DNA from: Verrucomicrobiaceae bacterium
Lineage (GTDB): Bacteria; Verrucomicrobiota; Verrucomicrobiia; Verrucomicrobiales; Akkermansiaceae
Assembly: GCA_027486655.1 (NCBI GenBank)
Contig: JAIXOR010000001.1
Span: 62,001-126,000, forward strand
DNA length: 64,000 nt
Direction: 5' to 3'
In this document: piece by piece, positions 28,267 to 36,247 of the stretch
Layout: each line of letters starts with the position of its first letter
Position numbering within the stretch: the first letter of the stretch is position 1
Notes under the pieces: model-generated
Told to the model about the DNA's origin: nothing
Database searches by the model: none
The model's input: only the letters and a program-made list of their open reading frames with translations
Made by a program: the position numbers and the translations under genes

Positions 28267-28983
28267 ATGAAACCGATCTTCGAGAAAACCCTGCACGGTG
28301 CCGGCATGTGGTCGGCCGTGATCTCCCGCCACAAGCGCCTGCGACTCACCGACATCGATGGCGGTGCGAACGTCGGCATGCTGCTCTACAACGCGCTGGA
28401 GCGGCAGGAACGCTACAACATGCCGGACACGCTCAAGGGCCAGCACATTTTCTTCCTGCGCGCGCCGTATGGCCTCCACTCGGACATGGGCCGCCTGCTC
28501 GCCTCCATCACCGCGGACTCCGTCGGTTGGCACGACACCGTGTGCGGCCACTCCGACGCGGCGCGGGTGCTGTCGAAATACGGTCCTAACAACTATCAGG
28601 CCGCCCGCAACGACTGGCATCGCAACGGTAGGGACTGCTTTCTCATCGAGCTCGCCAAGTGGGGCCTCGGCAAGAAGGACCTCGTGCCGAACCTCAACCT
28701 TTTCAGCAAGGTGGCTCCGGATGAGGATGGAAACCTCGCCTTTGTCCCGGGCCATTCAATGCCCGGCGCATCGATCGAAATTCGCTTCGAAATGGACACG
28801 CTGGTCGTGCTCAACACCTGCCAGCACCCGCTCGATCCGGATCCGGAATACCGCCACCGCCATGTGAAACTGGAGGTCCTGCAAGGTGCCGCCGCGATCC
28901 CTGGAGATCCATCCCTCACCGTCCGCCCGGAGAACCTCCGGGCCTGGGAAAACAACGAAACCTATCACGCCCTGCGTTTCTAA
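28267..28983 (+). CDS. Urea carboxylase-associated protein 1 (DUF1989; carboxyguanidine deiminase subunit-like)
   Basis: A 238-residue DUF1989 protein. Family landmarks are [33 protein letters not shown], and the Cys-containing DTVCGHSD followed by [12 protein letters not shown]1 and UAAP2 together form carboxyguanidine deiminase (CgdA/CgdB), which converts the carboxylated guanidine made by guanidine carboxylase into allophanate. Its presence therefore points to guanidine rather than urea as the main substrate. It follows the regulator by 3 bp and precedes UAAP2 by 1 bp. Confidence 0.88.
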   Translation: MKPIFEKTLHGAGMWSAVISRHKRLRLTDIDGGANVGMLLYNALERQERYNMPDTLKGQHIFFLRAPYGLHSDMGRLLASITADSVGWHDTVCGHSDAARVLSKYGPNNYQAARNDWHRNGRDCFLIELAKWGLGKKDLVPNLNLFSKVAPDEDGNLAFVPGHSMPGASIEIRFEMDTLVVLNTCQHPLDPDPEYRHRHVKLEVLQGAAAIPGDPSLTVRPENLRAWENNETYHALRF

Positions 28984-28984
28984 C

Positions 28985-29617
28985 ATGAAAGAAAGCACGC
29001 TCGACCCGAAAGACGCCGTGTTCCGCGAGGTGATCCCCGCGGGCGATTGGTGGGTGCATGAAATCAAGAAAGGCCAGACGCTGCGCATCCTCGATCTCGA
29101 GGGCAACCAGGCGGCGGACACCCTGTTTTTCAGCGCCGCGGATCCCACCGAACGCTACAGTGCGGACCGTACGATCCAGGAGCAGGCCGCTCTTTATCTC
29201 ACCACCGGCACAAGGCTGATGAGCACCGAGGGCAATGTGCTCCTGACAATCACCGCCGACACCTGCGGCCGCCACGACACGCTCGGCGGCGCTTGTTCGC
29301 GCGAGAGCAACACGATGCGCTACGCCCACGACAAGGAATGCATGCACGCCTGCCGTGACAGCTTCATCCGCGGAGCGCAGGAGTGGAACGTCGAGCTCAC
29401 CAAGCGGGACATCACCTGCAACATCAACTTCTTCATGAACGTGCCGGTTTCTCCGGATGGCGGACTTACCTTCGCCGACGGCATCTCCGCTCCGGGCCGC
29501 TACGTCGAAATGAAGGCCGTGATGGATGTCGTCTGCCTCATCTCCAACTGCCCGCAACTCAACAACCCCTGCAACGGCTGGAATCCGACGCCGGTGGAAG
29601 TGATCATCTTCGATTGA
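28985..29617 (+). CDS. Urea carboxylase-associated protein 2 (DUF1989; carboxyguanidine deiminase subunit-like)
   Basis: A 210-residue second DUF1989 paralogue, with [36 protein letters not shown] and [13 protein letters not shown]. Together with the preceding gene it would form the deiminase of the guanidine pathway. The conserved Cys/His residues (CGRHD, GGAC) are present and probably catalytic or metal-binding. The stop codon falls in the left arm of an inverted repeat that flanks the next small gene. Confidence 0.88.
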   Translation: MKESTLDPKDAVFREVIPAGDWWVHEIKKGQTLRILDLEGNQAADTLFFSAADPTERYSADRTIQEQAALYLTTGTRLMSTEGNVLLTITADTCGRHDTLGGACSRESNTMRYAHDKECMHACRDSFIRGAQEWNVELTKRDITCNINFFMNVPVSPDGGLTFADGISAPGRYVEMKAVMDVVCLISNCPQLNNPCNGWNPTPVEVIIFD

Positions 29618-29622
29618 AGATT
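29612..29622. repeat. Left arm of inverted repeat flanking the four-helix-bundle gene
   Basis: GATTGAAGATT, the reverse complement of AATCTTCAATC, which occurs twice at 30012-30022 and 30026-30036. The arms enclose the small gene at 29644. The left arm contains the UAAP2 stop codon. Confidence 0.8.
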
Positions 29623-29643
29623 TTTGATTGTAGATTTGAAGAA

Positions 29644-29988
29644 ATGACACCGGCCGAATTGAAAAAACGCACACAGAAGTTTGCCCTGAGGGTATTTCGT
29701 CCGGTGGAAGCCTTGCCGAAAAGCTACTCGGGGAAGACGATTGCCATGCAATTGGCGCGATCGGGGTCTTCGATTGGTGCCAACTACCGCGCGGCATGTC
29801 GTGGCAGATCGAAGGCGGAGTTTCGGGCGAAGTTGGGAACCGTGATCGAGGAAGCGGACGAATCGGCCTACTGGCTGGAAATTATCATTGAAGGAAATCT
29901 TATGGAGAAATCGAAAGTGGAGGCCTTGCTGAACGAAGCGAACGAACTAACCGCCATCATGGTGGCCTCACGCAAGTCATCCGAATAA
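29644..29988 (+). CDS. Four-helix bundle protein (23S rRNA intervening-sequence protein family)
   Basis: A 114-residue all-helical protein of the S23/IVP-type four-helix-bundle family (TIGR02436-like), with FRPVEALPKSYSGKTIA, LARSGSSIGANYRAACRGRS and EADESAYWLEIIIE. Such genes occur inside rRNA intervening sequences and also scattered singly in genomes; their function is unknown. Here it interrupts an otherwise tight catabolic operon between UAAP2 and the carboxylase. It is framed by an inverted repeat, so it looks inserted. It is oriented with the operon, which may allow transcription to continue. Confidence 0.85.
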   Translation: MTPAELKKRTQKFALRVFRPVEALPKSYSGKTIAMQLARSGSSIGANYRAACRGRSKAEFRAKLGTVIEEADESAYWLEIIIEGNLMEKSKVEALLNEANELTAIMVASRKSSE

Positions 29989-30001
29989 CCCGCACAGCGG
30001 C

Positions 30002-33000
30002 ATGAATCCCCAATCTTCAATCGGCAATCTTCAATCGGCAATCTTGGTTGCCAACCGCGGCGAAATCGCCGCCCGTGCCATCCGGACATTCCAGAAGCTC
30101 GGCTATCGTAGCATCGCCGTGTATTCGGATCCGGACTATCCGGCTCCGCACGTGGAGCTGGCAGACGAGGCGCATCGCCTCGGGCCGGGGCCGGTTTCAG
30201 AGAGCTATCTCCTGAAAGACAAGCTTCTCGAAATTGCGACGTCCTCGGGAGCAAATGCGGTTTTCCCCGGGTATGGTTTGCTCAGCGAAAACACCGACTT
30301 CGCCAGAATGTGCGAGGAGGCCGGTGTGAAATGGCTTGGACCCACGCCGGAGCAGATCATCGCCTTCGGACTCAAACACGAGGCGCGCCGCCTCGCGGGT
30401 GAGGCCGGAGTGCCGCTGGTGCCGGGAACCGATTTGTTGGAGAATGCGGACGCCGCGGTTTCCGCTGCGGAAGGCATCGGTTATCCGGTCATGCTCAAGA
30501 GCACCGCGGGCGGAGGCGGCATCGGCATGAAGGTCTGCCGCGATGCGGAGGAACTGCGCCGCGAGTTTGAAACCGTGGTGCGCTTGAGCGAGCGCAGCTT
30601 CGGTTCCGGCAGTGTGTTCCTCGAACGCTTCATCGAACGCGGCCGCCACGTGGAGGTGCAGATTTTCGGAGATGGCAGGGGCCGGGTGCTCGCGCTGGGC
30701 GAACGTGATTGCTCGGTGCAGCGTCGCAACCAGAAGGTCTTCGAGGAAACCCCTGCGCCCGGTCTAGCCGATGAAACCAGGTCCGCCCTCCATGCCGCCG
30801 CGGTCAAGCTCGGCGAGAGCGTGAGCTATCGCTCGGCGGGCACCGTCGAGTTCATCTACGACGCGGATCGCGGCGATTTCTTCTTTCTGGAAGTGAACAC
30901 ACGTCTGCAGGTCGAGCACGGTGTGACCGAGCTCGTCACCGGCATCGATCTGGTCGAGTGGATGGCGCGTCTCGCCTTGGATCCCACCTGGGAAATGCCC
31001 GCCACCGCGCCGGGATCCGCCGGTTGTGCGATTCAGGCACGGCTTTATGCGGAGGATCCGAACCACAATTTCCGGCCGAGTTGCGGACTGCTCACCGAGG
31101 CGTCGTTTCCCGATTGGACCCGCTGTGATGGCTGGGTGGCTGCCGGTGCCGAGGTGAGTCCGTTCTACGATCCGCTCCTGGCCAAGATCATGGTGCATGC
31201 GGAGAACCGCGAGGCCGCCGTGGCGAAGCTCGATCAGGCCCTTCGGGAAACCCGCATCTCCGGCATCGAAACCAACCTCCGCTATCTGCGTGGCATCGTC
31301 CAATGGCCACCCTACCTCGCGGGCGGCGTGGCCATGCGGGACATGGCTTCATTCGTCTATCAGCCGTCCACCATCGATGTGATCGCTCCCGGCACCATGA
31401 CCACCGTGCAGGACTGGCCGGGACGGGTGGGATACTGGGAAGTCGGCGTGCCGCCATGCGGGCCCTTTGATTCGCTTTCGTTCCGCCTCGCCAATACCCT
31501 TGTCGGCAATCCCGAGGGCTCGGCCGGACTGGAAATCACCATGACCGGGCCGACGCTGCGTTTCAACAGCGCCACCACCATCGCACTCGTCGGCGCCCCC
31601 GTGTTGGTGCTCAAGAACGGAGCCGCGGTGGAAATGAACCGTGCCATCCGCATGGATGCAGGCGATGTGCTCAAGATCGGCCGCTTCGAGGGAACCGGCG
31701 CGCGCGCCTACCTCGCAGTCTCCGGCGGCATCGAATCGCCGGACTATCTGGGCAGCGCCTCGACCTTCACTCTCGGAAAATTCGGCGGACCGTTTGGTCG
31801 CGCACTTCTTCCAGGCGATGTCCTTGGAATAAGGAGCGGGGACGTCTCGTCCCCGAAAGAAGGGACGAGACGTCCCTTCTCCTTCACGCACCACTGGAAG
31901 ATCGGCGTGCTTTACGGCCCGCACGGGTCGCCGGATTTTTTCCTCGATGAGGACATCGATACCTTTTTCGCCACCGAGTGGGAGGTCCACTACAACTCGG
32001 CAAGAACCGGCGTTCGCCTGATCGGTCCCAAGCCGAAATGGGCACGCACCGACGGAGGCGAGGCGGGACTTCATCCCTCGAACCTGCACGACAACGCCTA
32101 TGCCATCGGCGCGGTGGATTTCACGGGTGACATGCCGGTCATTCTCGGCCCCGATGGTCCAAGCCTCGGAGGCTTCGTGTGCCCGGTGGTGGTGGTCGAT
32201 GCCGAATTGTGGAAACTCGGGCAACTCCGCCCTGGCGACAAGATCACCTTCGTGCCAGTGGATGAGCTTTGGGCCAAAGAGCGACAGCAGCAGGTCTCCG
32301 ATCTCCTCTCGGGAAAAATCGAGGAACTGGTGGATCCTTTGGAGGGTGACCGCGGATCCTGTTTCATCGATTCGTTTGGCGAGGGCGATGACAAGGTCGT
32401 GGTGCGTCGCGCGGGCGACCGGTATTTCCTCATCGAGTTCGGTCCTCACCATCTGGATCTGAAACTCCGCTTCAAGGTGCATGTCGTTTATGAATGGCTC
32501 AAGGAGCAGGGTCTTGCGGGCATCATCGACCTCACTCCGGGCATCCGTTCCCTTCAAGTCCACTTCGACCCGGCGCTCATGGGGCGTTGCGATCTATGGG
32601 AAAGGATTCGCGAAGGCATCCTGTCCTTGCCGCCTCTGGAACAGATCGAGGTGCCCACACGCATCGTCCACCTGCCGCTGAGCTGGGATGATCCGAGCAC
32701 GCAGGAAGCGATCCGGCGCTACATGCAGGGCGTGCGGCCGGATGCACCCTGGTGCCCGAGCAACCTGGAGTTCATCCGCCGCATCAACGGCCTGGAGGCC
32801 ATCGATGAGGTCTATCGGAAGTTTTTCGCCGCCTCCTATCTCGTCATGGGGTTGGGCGACGTCTATCTGGGCGCTCCCGTGGCCACTCCGCTGGATCCGC
32901 GTCATCGGATGGTGACCACCAAATACAATCCGGCGCGCACTTGGACGCCCGAGAACGCGGTGGGCATCGGCGGGGCCTATCTCTGCGTCTATGGCATGGA

Positions 33001-33604
33001 AGGTCCGGGCGGATATCAATTCACCGGCCGCACGATCCAGATGTGGAACCGCTGGCGGGTGACCGCGGATTTCCAGCAGCCGTGGTTGCTGCGTTTCTTC
33101 GATCAACTGCGATTCCATCCGGTGGAGGCCGACGAGTTGCTCCGCCTGCGCGAGGATGTGCCGCTCGGGCGCCACAAGCTGGAGATCGAGGAGTCCGTAT
33201 TCCGGCTGGCGGATTACGAGCGCTTTCTGGAGGAACACGCCGGGGAAATCGATGGTTTCCGGAGCATGCAGCAGGCGGCTTTTGCCGAGGAACGGCGCCG
33301 TTGGGAGGAGGCCGGGCTTTCGATGGATGTGGCGGCCGAGGAGATGGTGGAGGAGTCGGCGGTGGTGGTCCCGGAGGGATGCGTGACGCTGGACAGCCCG
33401 GTTTCCGGCAGTGTGTGGAAGATTGATGGCAAGGCTGGCACGCGCATCGCTAGTGGAGCCGCCGTGCTCATCCTGGAAGCGATGAAGATGGAGGTGGCCC
33501 TCGAAGCCGATGGCGAAATCGAGATCATCGACATTCTTGTCGCGGAAGGAGCCAGTGTGAAGGCAGGGCAGTCTCTTGTGATCGCTAGACCTTTGAACCC
33601 ATGA
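30002..33604 (+). CDS. Urea/guanidine carboxylase (biotin-dependent)
   Basis: A 1200-residue single-chain carboxylase. The biotin carboxylase domain (about residues 15-460) starts ILVANRGEIAARAIR and contains the ATP-grasp region MLKSTAGGGGIGMK. KipA/KipI-like carboxyltransferase domains follow (about 460-1100), then the biotinyl domain with Lys1162 in LEAMKMEV. It carboxylates urea to allophanate or guanidine to carboxyguanidine; the adjacent DUF1989 pair favours guanidine. Two oddities exist. Residues 2-13 are encoded by the tandem repeats of the inserted upstream element, so the original start is probably lost. A hairpin-forming repeat is also embedded in frame at about residues 610-628. 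The stop overlaps the allophanate hydrolase start. Confidence 0.93.
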   Translation: MNPQSSIGNLQSAILVANRGEIAARAIRTFQKLGYRSIAVYSDPDYPAPHVELADEAHRLGPGPVSESYLLKDKLLEIATSSGANAVFPGYGLLSENTDFARMCEEAGVKWLGPTPEQIIAFGLKHEARRLAGEAGVPLVPGTDLLENADAAVSAAEGIGYPVMLKSTAGGGGIGMKVCRDAEELRREFETVVRLSERSFGSGSVFLERFIERGRHVEVQIFGDGRGRVLALGERDCSVQRRNQKVFEETPAPGLADETRSALHAAAVKLGESVSYRSAGTVEFIYDADRGDFFFLEVNTRLQVEHGVTELVTGIDLVEWMARLALDPTWEMPATAPGSAGCAIQARLYAEDPNHNFRPSCGLLTEASFPDWTRCDGWVAAGAEVSPFYDPLLAKIMVHAENREAAVAKLDQALRETRISGIETNLRYLRGIVQWPPYLAGGVAMRDMASFVYQPSTIDVIAPGTMTTVQDWPGRVGYWEVGVPPCGPFDSLSFRLANTLVGNPEGSAGLEITMTGPTLRFNSATTIALVGAPVLVLKNGAAVEMNRAIRMDAGDVLKIGRFEGTGARAYLAVSGGIESPDYLGSASTFTLGKFGGPFGRALLPGDVLGIRSGDVSSPKEGTRRPFSFTHHWKIGVLYGPHGSPDFFLDEDIDTFFATEWEVHYNSARTGVRLIGPKPKWARTDGGEAGLHPSNLHDNAYAIGAVDFTGDMPVILGPDGPSLGGFVCPVVVVDAELWKLGQLRPGDKITFVPVDELWAKERQQQVSDLLSGKIEELVDPLEGDRGSCFIDSFGEGDDKVVVRRAGDRYFLIEFGPHHLDLKLRFKVHVVYEWLKEQGLAGIIDLTPGIRSLQVHFDPALMGRCDLWERIREGILSLPPLEQIEVPTRIVHLPLSWDDPSTQEAIRRYMQGVRPDAPWCPSNLEFIRRINGLEAIDEVYRKFFAASYLVMGLGDVYLGAPVATPLDPRHRMVTTKYNPARTWTPENAVGIGGAYLCVYGMEGPGGYQFTGRTIQMWNRWRVTADFQQPWLLRFFDQLRFHPVEADELLRLREDVPLGRHKLEIEESVFRLADYERFLEEHAGEIDGFRSMQQAAFAEERRRWEEAGLSMDVAAEEMVEESAVVVPEGCVTLDSPVSGSVWKIDGKAGTRIASGAAVLILEAMKMEVALEADGEIEIIDILVAEGASVKAGQSLVIARPLNP
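30012..30036. repeat. Right arm of inverted repeat, in two tandem copies
   Basis: AATCTTCAATC at 30012-30022 and 30026-30036 (14-bp period), inverted relative to 29612-29622. It lies inside the annotated 5' end of the carboxylase gene and encodes its atypical N-terminal residues. Confidence 0.8.
31831..31884. repeat. Hairpin (REP/MITE-like) insertion inside the carboxylase coding sequence
   Basis: Two arms of 24 bases (31831-31854 and 31861-31884) are inverted copies with three mismatches and a 6-nt loop. Each arm contains a GGGACG...CGTCCC unit. The element is kept in frame and translates as roughly RSGDVSSPKEGTRRPFS, between conserved carboxyltransferase segments. Confidence 0.85.
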
Positions 33605-35352
33605 CCCTTTCTGAAATCCAGCAACGATATGCCGAGGGCGATACGCCTTCGATGGTCATCGCCGAAATCTGCCTCAAGATTCTCGGTTGGAGCGATCCGG
33701 CGCTTTTCATCCATCTGCCGGACGACGGTGAGTTGATGGATCTCGCGCGCAAGGTCGAGGAAATGCCGCGCGACCTGCCCTTGTGGGGAGTGCCCTTCGC
33801 CGTGAAGGACAACATCGACGTGGCCGGCTGGCCAACCACTGCGGCCTGCCCGGAGTTTTCTTATCTGCCCACCGGGGATGCGGAGGTCGTCCGCCTGCTT
33901 CGTGAGGCGGGTGCGATTCCGATTGGCAAGACCAACCTGGACCAGTTCGCGACCGGATTGGTGGGAACGCGCTCGCCGCACGGTGTGGCGCGCAATGCCG
34001 TGGCCCCCGGGTTTTTGCCGGGAGGATCCAGCTCGGGCAGTGCCTCCGCGGTGGCTGCCGGGCTTTGTGTGTTTTCCCTGGGCACGGATACGGCGGGGTC
34101 CGGCCGGGTGCCGGCGGCATTCCAAGAGTTGATCGGTTGGAAGCCCACCCGCGGATGGTTGAGTGCGCGGGGTGTGGTGCCGGCCTGCCGCTCGCTGGAT
34201 ACGGTCTCGGTCTTCGCACGCACGGCGGCGGATGCCGCGGCGGTGGCTGCGGTGGTCTCGAAATTCGATGCCGAGGACCCGTTTTCCCGGCGCGTGACTC
34301 ACGGCTCTCCGGTGCCACGTCGCTTTCGCTTCGGTGTGCCGGATGAAATCGACTTTTCGGGCGACCCCGACACACCGCGTTTGTTCGCGGAAGCGGTCCG
34401 GCGATTGGAATCGATCGGAGGCACCGCGGTCGAGATCGACCTCCTGCCCTTCACCGAGGCGGCAAGGCTGCTTTACGAGGGACCATGGGTGGCCGAGCGC
34501 TGGGCTGCGGTGGGGGATTTCGTCGGCAGGCATCCGGATGCGGTGTTTCCGGTTACCCGCAGAATCCTTGAAGCATCCCGCACCTGGGATGCGGTCTCCA
34601 CGTTCAAAGCACAGTATCAACTCCGAGGATACGCCCGCAAGGCGGAGGCGGTGTGGGAAACGATCGATCTGTTGCTGCTGCCGACGACCCCCCGGCTTTA
34701 CACGGTTGAGGAGAATCTTGCCGATCCCTTCAATACCAACTCGGTGCTCGGGCGATACACCAATTTCATGAACCTTCTCGATCTCTCCGCCGTCGCGCTG
34801 CCTGCAGGGCGGGCGAGGGGAGGCAAGGCCCCCTGGGGGGTCACCTTGGCCGCTCCGGCCGGTATGGATGGGGCGCTCCTGGAAATGGCCGCGCGCATGC
34901 AGGGCGAGGATTTCCCTGCCGTGGAGAAGACCGACCGGATCCCGGTCGTGGTTTGCGGGGCGCACATGGATGGCCTCGCGCTGCACTGGCAGCTCGCCGA
35001 GCGGGGCGCGGTCTTTCGATCGAAGACTCTAACAGCACCGGAATACCGCCTCTATGCGATGCCTGCGAGCGGATCGATTCCGGCTCGACCGGCGATGATT
35101 CACGACGTTTCCGGAGGGGCCTCCATCGAGGTCGAGGTCTGGGAGCTTTCCCCTGCGGCATTCGGGGATTTTGTTTCCAGGATTCCGGCTCCACTTGGCA
35201 TTGGAAAGGTGGCTTTGGCCGATGGCACCCAGCTTCCCGGATTCATTGCCGAGCCAAGGGCGATCCGTGGTGCGGAGGAAATCACCGCCCACGGAGGCTG
35301 GAGGGCCTGGCTGGCCTTGAAAGATCAGCTTACGCCAGCATGTCTCGGCTGA
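33601..35352 (+). CDS. atzF: Allophanate hydrolase
   Basis: A 583-residue amidase-signature enzyme that hydrolyses allophanate to ammonium and CO2. The Ser-Ser-Lys triad is visible: Lys69 in FAVKDN, the cis-Ser region GGSSSGSAS (143-147) and nucleophile Ser167 in GTDTAGSGRVP. The C-terminal domain (from about 430) is the AtzF-specific extension seen in two-domain enzymes. ATGA overlap with the carboxylase ensures co-translation, as in known urea- and guanidine-degrading operons. The 3' end overlaps the convergent hslO gene by 23 bp. Confidence 0.95.
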   Translation: MTLSEIQQRYAEGDTPSMVIAEICLKILGWSDPALFIHLPDDGELMDLARKVEEMPRDLPLWGVPFAVKDNIDVAGWPTTAACPEFSYLPTGDAEVVRLLREAGAIPIGKTNLDQFATGLVGTRSPHGVARNAVAPGFLPGGSSSGSASAVAAGLCVFSLGTDTAGSGRVPAAFQELIGWKPTRGWLSARGVVPACRSLDTVSVFARTAADAAAVAAVVSKFDAEDPFSRRVTHGSPVPRRFRFGVPDEIDFSGDPDTPRLFAEAVRRLESIGGTAVEIDLLPFTEAARLLYEGPWVAERWAAVGDFVGRHPDAVFPVTRRILEASRTWDAVSTFKAQYQLRGYARKAEAVWETIDLLLLPTTPRLYTVEENLADPFNTNSVLGRYTNFMNLLDLSAVALPAGRARGGKAPWGVTLAAPAGMDGALLEMAARMQGEDFPAVEKTDRIPVVVCGAHMDGLALHWQLAERGAVFRSKTLTAPEYRLYAMPASGSIPARPAMIHDVSGGASIEVEVWELSPAAFGDFVSRIPAPLGIGKVALADGTQLPGFIAEPRAIRGAEEITAHGGWRAWLALKDQLTPACLG

Positions 35353-36094
35353 CCTCGTAATTCGCGGCGCAGCGCGGGCACTGGAGTTTGATGAAGTCGG
35401 ATTCACCGAACAATTCGTCGAGGCGCTCCCTCCACCCGCCGAGAACAGGCAGGATTCGTTCAAGCGTGCACCCGCAGTGGAAGCGGAAGCGCCGGGTCTC
35501 GAGAAGGGAGGTTTCTTCGGTCTTGTCGAGTGTGGCCAGGGCCTCTGCATCCAGCGCGTCGAACCATGCCATGTCACAATCCGGCTGGGCGGCCACCAAG
35601 GTGAAAACCTCGTCATCCAATCGAAAGGCCTTCGCCGGGCGTTGTTCGGATTGTTCGTAGTATTGGGAAATCCAGGCGACGGGATCCTTGCCGTCCACCT
35701 CAAGAGTCGAGGTGCGGGGTTCGTGCTGATTGGGAGCGGTGGTCTGGGCGTAGAAGTAGTTCCGGTCCGGCTCCCGCACGTCTTCGGTGAAGATCCTGCC
35801 AGTCACGGACTCGGTCGTCGAGGCACCGGTGACGAACAGATTCAGCCGGGGTGCGCGCAGACTGGCGGTCCAGGCAATCGTTTCTGCCCAGGGCCTGGCG
35901 ACGAGGTGCAGGGTGAGCATGGCCAGCGAGTCCTTGAGCATCTGATCGAGCTCTGCCGGATGGCGGATGCCATGCTGCATCAGGTGCAGGTAGTAGTCCG
36001 TGTAGATCGGGGTGAACTGACCGCGCAGCACAAGGGCGTTGCGCTTCCGGACGAAAACCGACTCGATGCGGGTGAATTCTTCAACGGGATGCAT
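35330..36094 (-). CDS. hslO: Hsp33 redox-regulated chaperone
   Basis: A 254-residue Hsp33. The C-terminal zinc-binding redox switch shows CGC (FHCGCTLERI) and CPRC (LQCPRCAANYE), the C-x-C...C-x2-C pattern. Oxidation releases Zn and activates holdase function in the cytoplasm. I start at ATG 36094 (MHPVEEF), since the 12 residues before it in the longer frame are not family-like. The convergent overlap with the allophanate hydrolase gene is 23 bp. Confidence 0.92.
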   Translation of the reverse strand: MHPVEEFTRIESVFVRKRNALVLRGQFTPIYTDYYLHLMQHGIRHPAELDQMLKDSLAMLTLHLVARPWAETIAWTASLRAPRLNLFVTGASTTESVTGRIFTEDVREPDRNYFYAQTTAPNQHEPRTSTLEVDGKDPVAWISQYYEQSEQRPAKAFRLDDEVFTLVAAQPDCDMAWFDALDAEALATLDKTEETSLLETRRFRFHCGCTLERILPVLGGWRERLDELFGESDFIKLQCPRCAANYEVSRDMLA

Positions 36095-36247
36095 GGGGCG
36101 AGCACAGAAGAGCACAGCGGAGGGGCGCACGCCACCGGGAAACGCAAAATGCCATTGATGCGGCCGCGGGCATCTGGTTTTGGCTCATGCTGCCATGGTT
36201 TTCCACCTTGTCCTTCACACGCCTCCGGCCATCATCGGCGGGTATTG

